A stretch of 51,169 bases of DNA from Opitutaceae bacterium (GTDB lineage Bacteria; Verrucomicrobiota; Verrucomicrobiia; Opitutales; Opitutaceae), in the NCBI GenBank assembly GCA_003151515.1, contig PLXS01000032.1, forward strand, positions 1 through 51,169. Direction: 5' to 3'. Below are positions 7,963 to 19,026 of the stretch, in pieces. The position numbers and the translations under genes were made by a program. The stretch's first letter is position 1, and each line of letters starts with the position of its first letter. The notes below the pieces were generated by a model. That model was given only the letters and a program-made list of their open reading frames with translations. It was not told the origin of the DNA and ran no database searches.

Positions 7963-10900
7963 ATGAACACCCCCGAATCCGAGCCGCGCACCCTGGTCGA
8001 CAAGGTCATAGAGGCAAGCTCCAGGAACAAGTTCCTCGTCCTGATCCTCGTCCTCATGGCCGTCGCCGGGGCCGTGTGGGCGGTCAAGCACACGCCGCTG
8101 GACGCGATCCCCGACTTAAGCGACGTGCAGGTGATCGTGTACACCGACTGGGAGGGGCGCTCCCCGGACCTCGTGGAGGACCAGGTCACCTACCCCATCT
8201 CGACCCTCTTCATCGCCGCGCCCCACGTAAAGTTCGTCCGCGGCGAGTCCATGTTCGGCAAGTCCTTCGTCTATGTCATATTCGAGGACGGCACCGACAT
8301 CTACTGGGCGCGCTCCCGCGTCATCGAGTACCTCAACTCTGTGCGGGGGTCGCTCCCGGAGGGCGTCAACCCGGTGATAGGCCCCGACGCCACAGGCGTC
8401 GGCTGGGTCTTCGAGTACGCCCTGGTCGACGAGTCCGGCAGGAACAGCCTGGCCGACCTGAGGAGCCTCCAGGACTGGCACCTGCGCTACGCCCTCGAGT
8501 CGGTGAAGGGCGTCTCGGAGGTCGCCCCGGTCGGGGGCTACGTGAGGCAGTACCAGGTCGACCTCGACCCCAACAAGCTCCTCGCGCACGGGATCGCGCT
8601 CGGCGACGTGGTCGACCGGATCAGGAGGTCCAACAACGACGTCGGCGGCAAGGTGTTCGAGGTGGGCTCGACCGAGTACTTCGTGCGGGGCCGCGGCTAC
8701 ATCCGGGGGATCTCGGACATCGAGGACATCCCCCTCAAGGTCGAGCGGGGCACGGCAGTGTGCGTGAGGAACGTCGGCACGGTCCACCTCGGCCCGGACA
8801 TGCGGCGCGGCGTCGCCGAGCTGGACGGCAAGGGGGAGGTCGTCGGCGGGATCGTGGTCATGCGCTACGGCGAGAACGCGCTCGCCGTCATCGACGGGGT
8901 GAAGGCGAAGCTGCGCGAGATCGAGCCCTCCCTCCCCCCGGGGGTGAAGGTCGTCACCACCTACGACCGGAGCGAGCTGATCCGCAACTCCGTGGCCACG
9001 CTGCGCGAGAAGCTGCTCGAGGAGTGCATCGTCGTCGCCCTGGTCTGCATCATCTTCCTCTGGCACCTCCGCTCCGCGCTCGTCGCCATCATCACGCTGC
9101 CGGTCGCCATCCTCCTGGCCTTCGTGCCCATGTACCGGCTCGGCCTCACCTCGAATATCATGTCGCTCGGCGGCATCGCGATCGCCATCGGGGCGATGGT
9201 CGACGCCGCGATCATCATGGTCGAGAACGCCCACAAGCACCTCGAGCGCTTCCGCGAGGAGAACGGGCGCGAGCCCACCGGGGAGGAGAGGTCAGCGGTG
9301 ATCGTCGCCGCGGCCAAAAGCGTCGGCCGGCCGCTCTTCTTCTCGCTCCTCGTCATAACCGTGAGCTTCATCCCGGTCTTCTCGCTCGGCGGCGAGGAGG
9401 GGCGCCTGTTCAAGCCCCTGGCGTATACGAAGACGTTCGCCATGCTCTTCGCCTCGCTCCTCGGCATCACGCTTGTCCCGGTGCTGATGGCGCTGCTCGT
9501 GCGCGGCAGGATAACCCCCGAGGCGCGAAACCCGGTCAACCGCCTCCTCATCTGGGCCTACCAGCCCTTCGCCAGGTTCGTGCTGCGCTTCCGCTGGCTG
9601 ACGATCCTGGGCGCGGCCGCCGTCCTCGCCGCAACCGTTGTACCGTTCCGGCGGCTCGGCACTGAGTTCATGCCGCCGCTGAACGAGGGCACCATCCTCT
9701 TCATGCCCACCGCCGTTCCCGGGATGACGATAGGCGAGGCCTCGCGGATCCTCCAGGTGCAGGACCGCCTCCTGCGGCAGATCCCCGAGGTCGGCACGGT
9801 CTTCGGCAAGGCCGGCCAGGCGGAGACCCCCACGGACCCCGCGCCGCTGTCCATGTTCGAGACGGTGGTGACCCTGAAGCCCCACGAGCAGTGGAGGGCC
9901 GGGATGACCTGGGAGCGGATCGTCGCCGAGATGAACGAGCGCCTGAAGACGCCGGGCATGGCGAACATCTTCTGGATGCCGATCCAGACCCGCACTGAGA
10001 TGCTCACCACGGGCTTCCGCTCGGTCCTGGGCGTCAAGGTCTTCGGCTCGGACCTGGCCCAGATCCAGGACGTCGGCGTGCAGATCGAGAAGGCCCTGTC
10101 CGACTACCCCGACACGCGCAGCGTGTTCGCCGAGAGGACGACCGAGGGCTACTACCTCGACTTCGACGTCAACCGGGCCGCGGCCGCCCGCTACGGCCTG
10201 ACCGTCCAGGACGTGAACGACATCGTCGAGACCGCGATCGGCGGCAAAACCATCGCCACGACGATCGAGGGCAGGGAGCGCTACCCGATCAGCGTGCGCT
10301 ACGCGCGCGATTACCGCGAGGACCTGGACGCGCTCAGGCGGATCGTCGTGCCCGTGCCGACCGGGGCGCAGGTGCCGATCTCCGCGCTCGCCGACATCTC
10401 CTTCCGGACGGGCGCGCCGTCCATCAGGAACGAGAACGGCCAGCTCGTCGGCTTCGTCTTCATCGACACGGCGAACACGGACATAGACGGCTACGTGCGG
10501 GGCGCCTCCGAACGCGTGCGCGAGCGCGTCTCGTTCCCGCCCGGCTGCTACATCCAGTGGGCCGGGCAGTTCGAATACCTGAAGAGCGCACGGGAGCGCC
10601 TCGCGGTCGTCATACCCTTCACGCTGCTCATCATCTTCGTCCTCATCTACATGAGCACGCGCTCCGCCGCGAGGACGGCGATCGTGCTTCTCGCCGTCCC
10701 GTTCTCGCTCGTGGGGGCGTTCTGGCTGCTGTACCTCCTGGGCTACAACCTGAGCGTGGCCGTCGGGGTGGGCCTGATCGCCCTCGCCGGCCTGGACGCC
10801 GAGACCGGTGTCGTGATGCTGCTCTACCTGGACCACGCTTGGGACAAGGCCATGGCCGCCGGCCGCCTCAAGTCGGAGGCCGACCTGCGCGAGGCGGTGC

Positions 10901-11616
10901 TCGACGGCGCGGTGCAGCGCATCCGCCCCAAGGTGATGACCGTGTGCGCCATCCTCTTCGGCCTCCTGCCGATCATGTGGTCGCCCGCCACGCAGGCGGG
11001 GGCCGACGTGATGAAGCGGATCGCCGCGCCCATGATAGGCGGCGTGGTCACCTCCGCCGTCCTGGAGCTCCTGCTCTACCCGGCGATCTACTCGCTGTGG
11101 CGGCGCCGCCACCTGGCGCCCCCGGATCCCGACGCGGCGCCCCCGCCCGCCTTGGCGCGCGCCCCCCGGCGCTGGCCGGCGGCGCTTGCCGCTGTTCTCG
11201 TCGTCGCAGGCGCCGTCGCCGGCTACGAGTTCTGGCGGGCCCAGGCGACGCGGCCCCCCACAGAGGAGGGCGCCGCGGCCGGCGTCCTCTTCGCGAGCAA
11301 ATCGGTCAACGGCATGACGGTCTCCTTCTACCATCCCAAGGGCCGGCTGCAGTCCGGCGACAACGAGGTGCTGGTCGAGTTCCGCGACGGCGCGAGCGGC
11401 AGGCGCGTGGACGTGGGCGCGGTCAGGTTTGACCTCGACATGAACATGCCGGGCATGGCCATGCACTCGGGGAGCACGGTCACGGCCGACGCGCAGCCCG
11501 GCCTCTACCACGTCAGGGTCCGCGCCGACATGGCCGGCGACTGGGTGGCGCAGCTGCGCTACGAGGGCCCGCGCGGCTCGGGCACCGTGGGCTTCACCGT
11601 GAGCGTCGCCCCCTGA
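7963..11616 (+). CDS. cusA: Cu(I)/Ag(I) HME-RND efflux pump CusA with a fused YtkA/FixH-like domain
   Basis: The protein is 1217 residues, against about 1047 for E. coli CusA. Residues 1-1045 are a heavy-metal RND pump (proton antiporter of the inner membrane). The three methionines that bind Cu(I)/Ag(I) are all present: M581 (ILFMPTAVPG), M631 (PLSMFETVV) and M680 (TEMLTTGF). They match E. coli M573, M623 and M672 with a constant offset of eight, which supports monovalent copper/silver rather than Zn/Co. The tail is unusual: an Ala/Pro linker, an extra membrane helix (about 1071-1090) and a beta domain (about 1105-1217) like YtkA/FixH. That domain carries DMNMPGMAMH at 1159-1168, with M1160, M1162, M1165 and M1167 as possible extra metal ligands. 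Confidence 0.95.
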   Translation: MNTPESEPRTLVDKVIEASSRNKFLVLILVLMAVAGAVWAVKHTPLDAIPDLSDVQVIVYTDWEGRSPDLVEDQVTYPISTLFIAAPHVKFVRGESMFGKSFVYVIFEDGTDIYWARSRVIEYLNSVRGSLPEGVNPVIGPDATGVGWVFEYALVDESGRNSLADLRSLQDWHLRYALESVKGVSEVAPVGGYVRQYQVDLDPNKLLAHGIALGDVVDRIRRSNNDVGGKVFEVGSTEYFVRGRGYIRGISDIEDIPLKVERGTAVCVRNVGTVHLGPDMRRGVAELDGKGEVVGGIVVMRYGENALAVIDGVKAKLREIEPSLPPGVKVVTTYDRSELIRNSVATLREKLLEECIVVALVCIIFLWHLRSALVAIITLPVAILLAFVPMYRLGLTSNIMSLGGIAIAIGAMVDAAIIMVENAHKHLERFREENGREPTGEERSAVIVAAAKSVGRPLFFSLLVITVSFIPVFSLGGEEGRLFKPLAYTKTFAMLFASLLGITLVPVLMALLVRGRITPEARNPVNRLLIWAYQPFARFVLRFRWLTILGAAAVLAATVVPFRRLGTEFMPPLNEGTILFMPTAVPGMTIGEASRILQVQDRLLRQIPEVGTVFGKAGQAETPTDPAPLSMFETVVTLKPHEQWRAGMTWERIVAEMNERLKTPGMANIFWMPIQTRTEMLTTGFRSVLGVKVFGSDLAQIQDVGVQIEKALSDYPDTRSVFAERTTEGYYLDFDVNRAAAARYGLTVQDVNDIVETAIGGKTIATTIEGRERYPISVRYARDYREDLDALRRIVVPVPTGAQVPISALADISFRTGAPSIRNENGQLVGFVFIDTANTDIDGYVRGASERVRERVSFPPGCYIQWAGQFEYLKSARERLAVVIPFTLLIIFVLIYMSTRSAARTAIVLLAVPFSLVGAFWLLYLLGYNLSVAVGVGLIALAGLDAETGVVMLLYLDHAWDKAMAAGRLKSEADLREAVLDGAVQRIRPKVMTVCAILFGLLPIMWSPATQAGADVMKRIAAPMIGGVVTSAVLELLLYPAIYSLWRRRHLAPPDPDAAPPPALARAPRRWPAALAAVLVVAGAVAGYEFWRAQATRPPTEEGAAAGVLFASKSVNGMTVSFYHPKGRLQSGDNEVLVEFRDGASGRRVDVGAVRFDLDMNMPGMAMHSGSTVTADAQPGLYHVRVRADMAGDWVAQLRYEGPRGSGTVGFTVSVAP

Positions 11617-11647
11617 CCGCACCCCCGGCGGGCCTTGGGGGCGGCCC

Positions 11648-13822
<2,175 letters not shown>

Positions 13823-13826
13823 GTGA

Positions 13827-14873
13827 TCACTCGCCCAGGAGCCAGGCGAAGATCAGCGGCACGACGATCGTGGCGTCGGACTCGATGATGAACTTCGGCG
13901 TCGACGCAGCGAGCTTGCCCCAGGTTATCTTCTCGTTCGGCACGGCGCCCGAGTAGCTCCCGTAGCTGGTCGTCGAGTCGCTCACCTGGCAGAAGTAGCC
14001 CCAGAGCGGGACGCCCGTGCGCCCGAGGTCCTGGTGGAGCATCGGGACGACGCAGATCGGGAAGTCGCCGGCGATGCCGCCGCCGACCTGGAAGAACCCG
14101 ACCGAGCCATCGCCCGTCGCAAGCGGCTTTGCCGCCCTCGTGTACCAGCGGGCGAGCTCCGTCATGTACTCGATCCCCGTGCGCACCGTGTGCACGTTGC
14201 GGATGCTCCCCTCGATGACGTGGGCCGCGAACATGTTGCCGAGCGTTGAGTCCTCCCAGCCCGGAACGAAGATCGGGAGGTTTCTCTCGCAGGCGGCCAC
14301 GAGCCACGAGTGCCTGGGGTCTATCTGGTAGAGGCGCCTCAGCTTCCCGCCCCGCAGGAGCTTGTACATGAACTCATGCGGGAAATGCCTCTTGCCCGCG
14401 CGGTCCGCCGCGATCCATTCCGCGAGCACGGCCCTCTCGATGCGCCGCATGGCCTCCATCTCCGGGATGCACGTGTCCGTCACCCGGTTCATGTGCCTCC
14501 TGAGCAGGGCGGCCTCCTCCTTCGCGGAAAGGTTCCTGTAGTGGGGCACGCGCTCGTAGTAGTTGTGGGCCATGAGGTTAAAGAGGTCCTCCTCCAGGTT
14601 CGCGCCCGTGCAGACGATGCCGTGAACCTTGCCGCGCCGGATCATCTCGGCGAGCGAGATCCCGAGCTCCGCCGTCGACATCGCCCCTGCCAGCGTGACG
14701 AGCATCTTGCCCCCGGCCTTCAGGTGGGCCTCGTAGGCCTTTGCCGAGTCGATGAGCACGGCCGCGTTGAAGTGCCGGTAGTGCCTGGCGATGAACCGGG
14801 ACACCGAGCCCTTGCGCCGCGCCAGGGCCTCATTCACCTGTTCCGGGAGCTTCGTCTTCGGTTTCGCGCTCAT
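13827..14873 (-). CDS. deoxyhypusine-synthase-like protein
   Basis: This 348-residue protein is in the deoxyhypusine synthase family, an NAD-dependent Rossmann-like fold that transfers the aminobutyl group of spermidine. The catalytic lysine position is kept: K320 in ITWGKL, equivalent to the active-site WGK of eukaryotic DHS. Other family landmarks are LVTLAGAMSTAELG, IVCTGANLEEDLFNL and GSVGFFQVGGGIAGD. Bacteria have no eIF5A, so the substrate differs; some bacterial relatives make homospermidine. I infer polyamine metabolism without being able to name the product. ATG 14873 gives the family length. The frame extends upstream to 15011, but those codons lack the strong GC3 bias of the gene. 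Confidence 0.88.
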   Translation of the reverse strand: MSAKPKTKLPEQVNEALARRKGSVSRFIARHYRHFNAAVLIDSAKAYEAHLKAGGKMLVTLAGAMSTAELGISLAEMIRRGKVHGIVCTGANLEEDLFNLMAHNYYERVPHYRNLSAKEEAALLRRHMNRVTDTCIPEMEAMRRIERAVLAEWIAADRAGKRHFPHEFMYKLLRGGKLRRLYQIDPRHSWLVAACERNLPIFVPGWEDSTLGNMFAAHVIEGSIRNVHTVRTGIEYMTELARWYTRAAKPLATGDGSVGFFQVGGGIAGDFPICVVPMLHQDLGRTGVPLWGYFCQVSDSTTSYGSYSGAVPNEKITWGKLAASTPKFIIESDATIVVPLIFAWLLGE

Positions 14874-15209
14874 GAGGAATCGAATTTGCAGGGTGTACCC
14901 GGGGATACGCCGATGCCACCCAAAATCGGCGTCCTGGCGCCTCCAACGCCCCCGTTCCAGGGCTTTGAGGCCCCCGCCTGGCCCGGCGCCTCCGGGCGTT
15001 CCTAATGGCATAACAGATTATTTGCCATGGTGTTGCTAAATATCCGCCGCGAGGAAGAGGATCCGGGCGTGCATGCCCGGCCCTTCGGGCTGGCGTTTCC
15101 CAGGCGCCCCTCCCTGCTCCGTCGGGGTTGAGCGAATACGGGCGGCTCCGCCTTTGTGATCGGCGCGGTTGACGATCCCCCCTTGAGCCATGTGTTATCG
15201 ACGGTTTCG
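14874..15209. other. divergent intergenic region with hairpins
   Basis: This 336-base space separates the start of the DHS-like gene (minus) from the start of the ABC-F gene (plus) and so must hold promoters for both. It contains the inverted repeat CCGGGC/GCCCGG at 15063-15080, a second small GCCC-TTC-GGGC hairpin just after, and ATGGCA/TGCCAT at about 15005-15030. Short minus- and plus-strand frames cross it, but none has coding character. Confidence 0.5.
15169..15198 (+). promoter_or_regulatory. possible sigma-70 promoter of the ABC-F gene
   Basis: TTGACG at 15169-15174 and TGTTAT at 15193-15198 are separated by 18 bases. The start codon at 15210 lies only 11 bases after the -10 box, so transcription would begin a few bases upstream of the ATG and give a nearly leaderless message. 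Read by eye only. Confidence 0.4.
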
Positions 15210-17078
15210 ATGCTCACCATCGCCGATGTCTCGAAGTCCTACGGCACACGCACGCTATTCGCGGACGTGTCGCTGTTCATCGCGCGCAGCGACCGGTACG
15301 GGCTCGTGGGGCCCAACGGCGCGGGCAAGACCACGCTCTTCAACCTGATCCTGGGCGAGGAGTCGCCGGACACCGGGACGATCGAGTGGGAGCGCGGCGC
15401 GGACTTCGGCTTCCTGCCCCAGGAAAGCGCCCCCGCCGGCGAGGAGACCGTGCTCCAGATGGCGACAAGCGGCCGCATGCTCGTGCCGGAAAAGGACGAC
15501 GACTACGACATCGACTGGACGCTGGAGCCGCGGGCGAAGAAGATCCTCTCCGGCCTCGGCTTCCGCGAGGGCGACTTCGACAAGCAGGCGAGGACGTTCT
15601 CCGGGGGGTGGGTCATGAGGGCGCACATCGCGAGGCTCCTGGTCTCCGAGCCCTCGCTCCTTCTTCTCGACGAGCCGACGAACCACCTCGACCTCGAGGC
15701 CCTGCTCTGGTTCCAGGATTACCTCACGCGGTACCCGGGCGGCCTTGTGGTCATCTCCCACGACAGGGCCTTCCTGAACGTCCTGTGCACCGGAATCCTC
15801 GAGATGCGCTCGGGCGCGCTCAGCCGGTACACCGGCAACTACGACGACTACCTCGAGCAGAAGGACGCGCGCAGGGAGCAGCAGGCGGCCTCCTTCAAGA
15901 GCCAGCAGCGCGAGATCGCGCACCTGCAGAGGTTCGTCGACCGTTTCGGGGCCAAGGCGTCCCTCGCCTCGCGAGCGAAGTCGAAGGAGAAGCAGATCGA
16001 GCGCCTGAAGGAGGTCGCCGTCGACGAGCCGCAGGACGACCTGAAGAGAATCCACTTCAGGTTCCCCAAGCCTCCGCGCTCGGGCCTGAAGGTGGTGGAA
16101 CTCTCCCGCGTCGAGCAGGCCTACGGGAGCCACGTCGTCTACCGCGACCTGAACTTCACCGCCGAGCGCGGCCAGAAGATCGTCCTGGTAGGCCCGAACG
16201 GCGCCGGCAAGTCGACGCTCCTCAAGATCCTCGCCGACGTCGTCCCGCTCCGCGCCGGCACGCGCGAGCTCGGCAGCAACGTCGTGCCGGGCTACTTCTC
16301 GCAGAACCGCCTTGACCACCTGCGCGCGGGCGCCACGGCCTTCGAGAGCGTGATGGAGCTCAGAACGAACGAGAACCAGCTCACGGAGCAGCAGGCCCGG
16401 GCTATCCTGGGCGCCTTCCTGTTCCGCAAGGACGATGTCCACAAGAAGGTGTCGGTGCTCTCCGGCGGCGAGAAATCCCGCCTCGCCCTGGCGCGCCTCC
16501 TCGTCAACCCGCCGAACCTGCTCCTCATGGACGAGCCGACGACGCACCTGGACATACCCTCGATCGACGCGCTGATCGGGGCGCTGGAGGGCTACGACGG
16601 GACGTTCATCTTCATCAGCCACGACGTCTACTTCATCAGGAAGCTCGCGAAGAGAGTGCTGCACGTGCACTCCGGCCGCCTGACGCCCTACGCGGGCGAC
16701 TACGACTACTACCTGGAGAAATCGCGGGCCACGAACGAGCGCGCGGCGCTGACGGCGGGCCTCTTGGACGCGCGCCCCGTGCAGGCCCCGGCGCCCGCGA
16801 AGGCGCAGAGGACGGCGGGGACTGCCGGCGCGCCGGCGATGAAAAGGCTGCGGATCGAGGTCGGCCGCCTGGAGGAGGCCGTCTCGAAGCTGGAGGCCAA
16901 GCAGAGCGAGCTGGCCGCCGCGCTCGAGGCCCCCGAGACGTACGCGGAGCCCGGCACGGCCCAGCACCTGAACCGGGAGCTGTGCGCGGTCGTGGACCAG
17001 CTGGGCGAGGCCAACGCCGCCTGGGAGGCGGCGGCGGCCGAACTCGAGCGCCTGGGCAGGGAGGGCGCCGGTCCCTAG
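15210..17078 (+). CDS. ABC-F family ATP-binding protein
   Basis: This 622-residue protein has two ABC ATPase domains and no membrane segments, which is the ABC-F type (Uup/YheS/EttA relatives) that acts on ribosomes rather than in transport. Walker A motifs are GPNGAGKTT (34-42) and GPNGAGKST in the second domain. Signature motifs are FSGGWVMRAHIARLL and LSGGEKSRLALARLL. Walker B motifs are LLLLDEPTNHLD and LLLMDEPTTHLD. The linker between the domains (about 215-290) is Lys/Arg-rich, and a C-terminal coiled coil (about 545-620) resembles Uup. ATG 15210 starts exactly at the domain (MLTIADVSKSYG). Which ABC-F subgroup it belongs to is uncertain. Its last four bases overlap the convergent thymidine phosphorylase gene. 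Confidence 0.93.
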   Translation: MLTIADVSKSYGTRTLFADVSLFIARSDRYGLVGPNGAGKTTLFNLILGEESPDTGTIEWERGADFGFLPQESAPAGEETVLQMATSGRMLVPEKDDDYDIDWTLEPRAKKILSGLGFREGDFDKQARTFSGGWVMRAHIARLLVSEPSLLLLDEPTNHLDLEALLWFQDYLTRYPGGLVVISHDRAFLNVLCTGILEMRSGALSRYTGNYDDYLEQKDARREQQAASFKSQQREIAHLQRFVDRFGAKASLASRAKSKEKQIERLKEVAVDEPQDDLKRIHFRFPKPPRSGLKVVELSRVEQAYGSHVVYRDLNFTAERGQKIVLVGPNGAGKSTLLKILADVVPLRAGTRELGSNVVPGYFSQNRLDHLRAGATAFESVMELRTNENQLTEQQARAILGAFLFRKDDVHKKVSVLSGGEKSRLALARLLVNPPNLLLMDEPTTHLDIPSIDALIGALEGYDGTFIFISHDVYFIRKLAKRVLHVHSGRLTPYAGDYDYYLEKSRATNERAALTAGLLDARPVQAPAPAKAQRTAGTAGAPAMKRLRIEVGRLEEAVSKLEAKQSELAAALEAPETYAEPGTAQHLNRELCAVVDQLGEANAAWEAAAAELERLGREGAGP

Positions 17079-18391
17079 CCAATCACCTCGCCCACAAGGG
17101 GCGGGGGCCGCACCGGGGCGGTGCCGACCACGATCGCGGACTCAAGCATCTCCTGCGCCTCGGCGTGGGCCCGTTCGTCGTTGGAATGCACGACGCAGAG
17201 GGGATCGCCCGCGGAAACGCGGTCCCCGACCTTGACCAGGCACGTCAGGCCCACGGCGTGGTCCACCCTGTCCTCCGCCTTGGCGCGCCCGGCGCCCAGG
17301 CGCAGCGCGGCGAGCGCGACTCCCATGGCGTCGACCCTGGCGACAAACCCGGTGGCCGTGCTCGCGAGCGGCCGCCTCGTGCGCGCCTGCGGAAGCCTCG
17401 CCGCGTCGTCCACGACGCGCGGATCGCCTCCCTGGGCCTCGAGAAGTTCCCGGAACTTGGCGAGCGCTGCGCCCGAGGAGACGCTCGCTTCGAGCCTCGC
17501 GGTCGCCGCCGGCACGTCCTTCGCGGCCCCCGCGAGGACCAGCATCTGGGCCCCCAGGGCGTAAGTAACCTCCATAAGGTCGCGGGCGCCCGAGCCCCTG
17601 AGGCATTCGATGGACTCGGCGACCTCGAGCGCGTTGCCGACGGCGTGGCCCAGCGGCTCGTCCATGGCGGTCATCACCGCGCGCGCGGGCTTGCCCATCG
17701 CCTTCGCGACGCTTGTCAGCGCGACCGCGAGCTCCCGGGCCCTGGCCTTGTCTTTCATGAAGGCGCCGCTCCCGTGCTTCACGTCCAGGACAAGGACGTC
17801 GATGCCCTCGGCGAGCTTCTTGCTTAGGATGCTCGCGCAGATGAGCGGGATGGACTCCACCGTCGCCGTCACGTCGCGCAGCGCGTAGAGCTTGCGGTCC
17901 GCGGGCGCGAGCTCCGAGGTCTGGCATATGAGGGACAGACCTATCCTGGCCACCTCGGCGCTGTACTGCGCGATCGAGAGCCCCATGCGGAATCCGGGGA
18001 TCGACTCGAGCTTGTCGACCGTGCCGCCCGTGTGCCCGAGGCCACGGCCGCTGATCATCGGCACCGCGACGCCGCAGGCCGCCACCATGGGGGCCAGGTG
18101 GATCGACACCTTGTCGCCCACCCCCCCGGTCGAGTGCTTGTCGGCCTTGGGCATTTTGATCGCCGAGAGGTCGGCCACGACGCCGGAGCGCATCATGGCG
18201 TCGGTCAGGGCCGCCGTCTCCCCGGGACTCATGCCCTTCAGGAAGACCGCCATCAGGAGCGCGCTCAGCTGGTAGTCGGCCCAGGAGCCGTCGGTCGCCC
18301 CCCGCACGAACGCGTCAATCTCCTCCCGCGACAGCTCGGCGCCGTCCCGCTTGCGGGCGATGACGTGCTGGGGAAACAGGATCGTGCCCAT
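17075..18391 (-). CDS. deoA: thymidine phosphorylase
   Basis: This 438-residue enzyme cleaves thymidine (or other pyrimidine nucleosides) with phosphate into free base and (deoxy)ribose 1-phosphate for nucleoside salvage. The family signature is clear: ADKHSTGGVGDKVS at about 83-96, SGRGLGHTGGTVDKLESIPGF, and the pyrimidine-binding region LRDVTATVESIPLICASILSKKLAEG. Length and the three-part layout (helical alpha domain, alpha/beta phosphate domain, C-terminal anchor domain with VGDRVSAGDPL) fit the bacterial DeoA/Pdp enzymes. ATG 18391 is chosen because the 12 residues upstream are Pro-rich and unconserved. The small coiled-coil gene upstream ends 42 bases before it on the same strand. Confidence 0.93.
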   Translation of the reverse strand: MGTILFPQHVIARKRDGAELSREEIDAFVRGATDGSWADYQLSALLMAVFLKGMSPGETAALTDAMMRSGVVADLSAIKMPKADKHSTGGVGDKVSIHLAPMVAACGVAVPMISGRGLGHTGGTVDKLESIPGFRMGLSIAQYSAEVARIGLSLICQTSELAPADRKLYALRDVTATVESIPLICASILSKKLAEGIDVLVLDVKHGSGAFMKDKARARELAVALTSVAKAMGKPARAVMTAMDEPLGHAVGNALEVAESIECLRGSGARDLMEVTYALGAQMLVLAGAAKDVPAATARLEASVSSGAALAKFRELLEAQGGDPRVVDDAARLPQARTRRPLASTATGFVARVDAMGVALAALRLGAGRAKAEDRVDHAVGLTCLVKVGDRVSAGDPLCVVHSNDERAHAEAQEMLESAIVVGTAPVRPPPLVGEVIG

Positions 18392-18433
18392 GGCGCCTTG
18401 CCTACGGGGCGGAGGCGCCGGAGGCACGCAAAA

Positions 18434-18919
18434 TCACTTCTTGGGCTTGAAGACGGACCGGGCGATGTCGAACGGGGCCCGCGTGATCTTGGAGAAGGCC
18501 GAATGGGACTCGCGCTCCTCACGCTCATCCTGCTCCTGGAGGTCGAGGACCGCCTGGAGCTCGAGCTGCTTGATGCGCATCTCTCGGGCGGCGACCGCCC
18601 GCTCGCGCATCTCGAGCGACTCGAGGTCGCCCTGGATCACGATGCGGTCGTCGCGCAGGTGGGCCTGCTCGGCCTCGAGGATCGAGCGCGCCCTGTAGAG
18701 TTTGTCCCAGGCGGCCTGGAGGGCCGTCTGGCCGTAGGGGGACGAGCTGTCCGAGGATCCAAACGGGGAAGAGCTTCCTTGTTCCATGTTGTCGGTAGAT
18801 TCTATCGGGATCTGCATTGACGCATGTTCCCGGCGCCTGAGGCTCAGGCCCTGCCTGCCGTGCAAGTTGAAGGGCGTTGTCGAATTCATAAGCGTGGGTG
18901 TGGTGGCTGGCTGGTTCAT
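18434..18919 (-). CDS. small coiled-coil protein of unknown function
   Basis: This 161-residue protein has a low-complexity Ser/Thr/Pro/Asn-rich N-terminal half (GSSSPFGSSDSSSPYG) and a charged helical second half. That half (SILEAEQAHLRDDRIVI, LESLEMRERAVAAREMRIKQ) should form a coiled coil, and the tail is basic (VFKPKK). There is no signal peptide or membrane segment, and I do not recognise a family. The start is uncertain: ATG 18919 is preferred, ATG 18961 lies inside a palindromic region, and ATG 18814 (MQIPIES) is a shorter option. Overlapping palindromes just upstream suggest it is regulated. Confidence 0.65.
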   Translation of the reverse strand: MNQPATTPTLMNSTTPFNLHGRQGLSLRRREHASMQIPIESTDNMEQGSSSPFGSSDSSSPYGQTALQAAWDKLYRARSILEAEQAHLRDDRIVIQGDLESLEMRERAVAAREMRIKQLELQAVLDLQEQDEREERESHSAFSKITRAPFDIARSVFKPKK

Positions 18920-18936
18920 CTTCCGACGCTCAATAC

Positions 18937-18962
18937 ACCATATATGGTTACATGATACCATA
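18937..18962. promoter_or_regulatory. overlapping palindromes, candidate operator
   Basis: ACCATATATGGT at 18937-18948 is a perfect 12-base palindrome. Its right arm TATGGT (18943-18948) also forms an inverted repeat with ACCATA at 18957-18962, eight bases further on. Three ACCATA-type half-sites thus sit 18-44 bases upstream of the coiled-coil gene's start codon, in an AT-rich patch that stands out from the GC-rich surroundings. A repressor or activator site overlapping the promoter is plausible; the protein is unknown. Confidence 0.45.
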
Positions 18963-19026
18963 GGGGCGACCCCCTTTTACTGGGGGTTAACACGTAGCTG
19001 CCGGCTTTTCGGAATTGTTTTACAAT

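Noticed and set aside
9292..11622. A 776-codon open frame on the minus strand opposite cusA, and others like it (8116-9240)
   Set aside because: Very high GC removes stop codons from antisense frames. The protein is His/Arg/Asp-rich without domains, while the plus strand is a clear CusA.
15002..15220. A 72-codon minus-strand frame overlapping the ABC-F start
   Set aside because: Low-complexity, weak codon bias, and it covers the likely promoter of the ABC-F gene.
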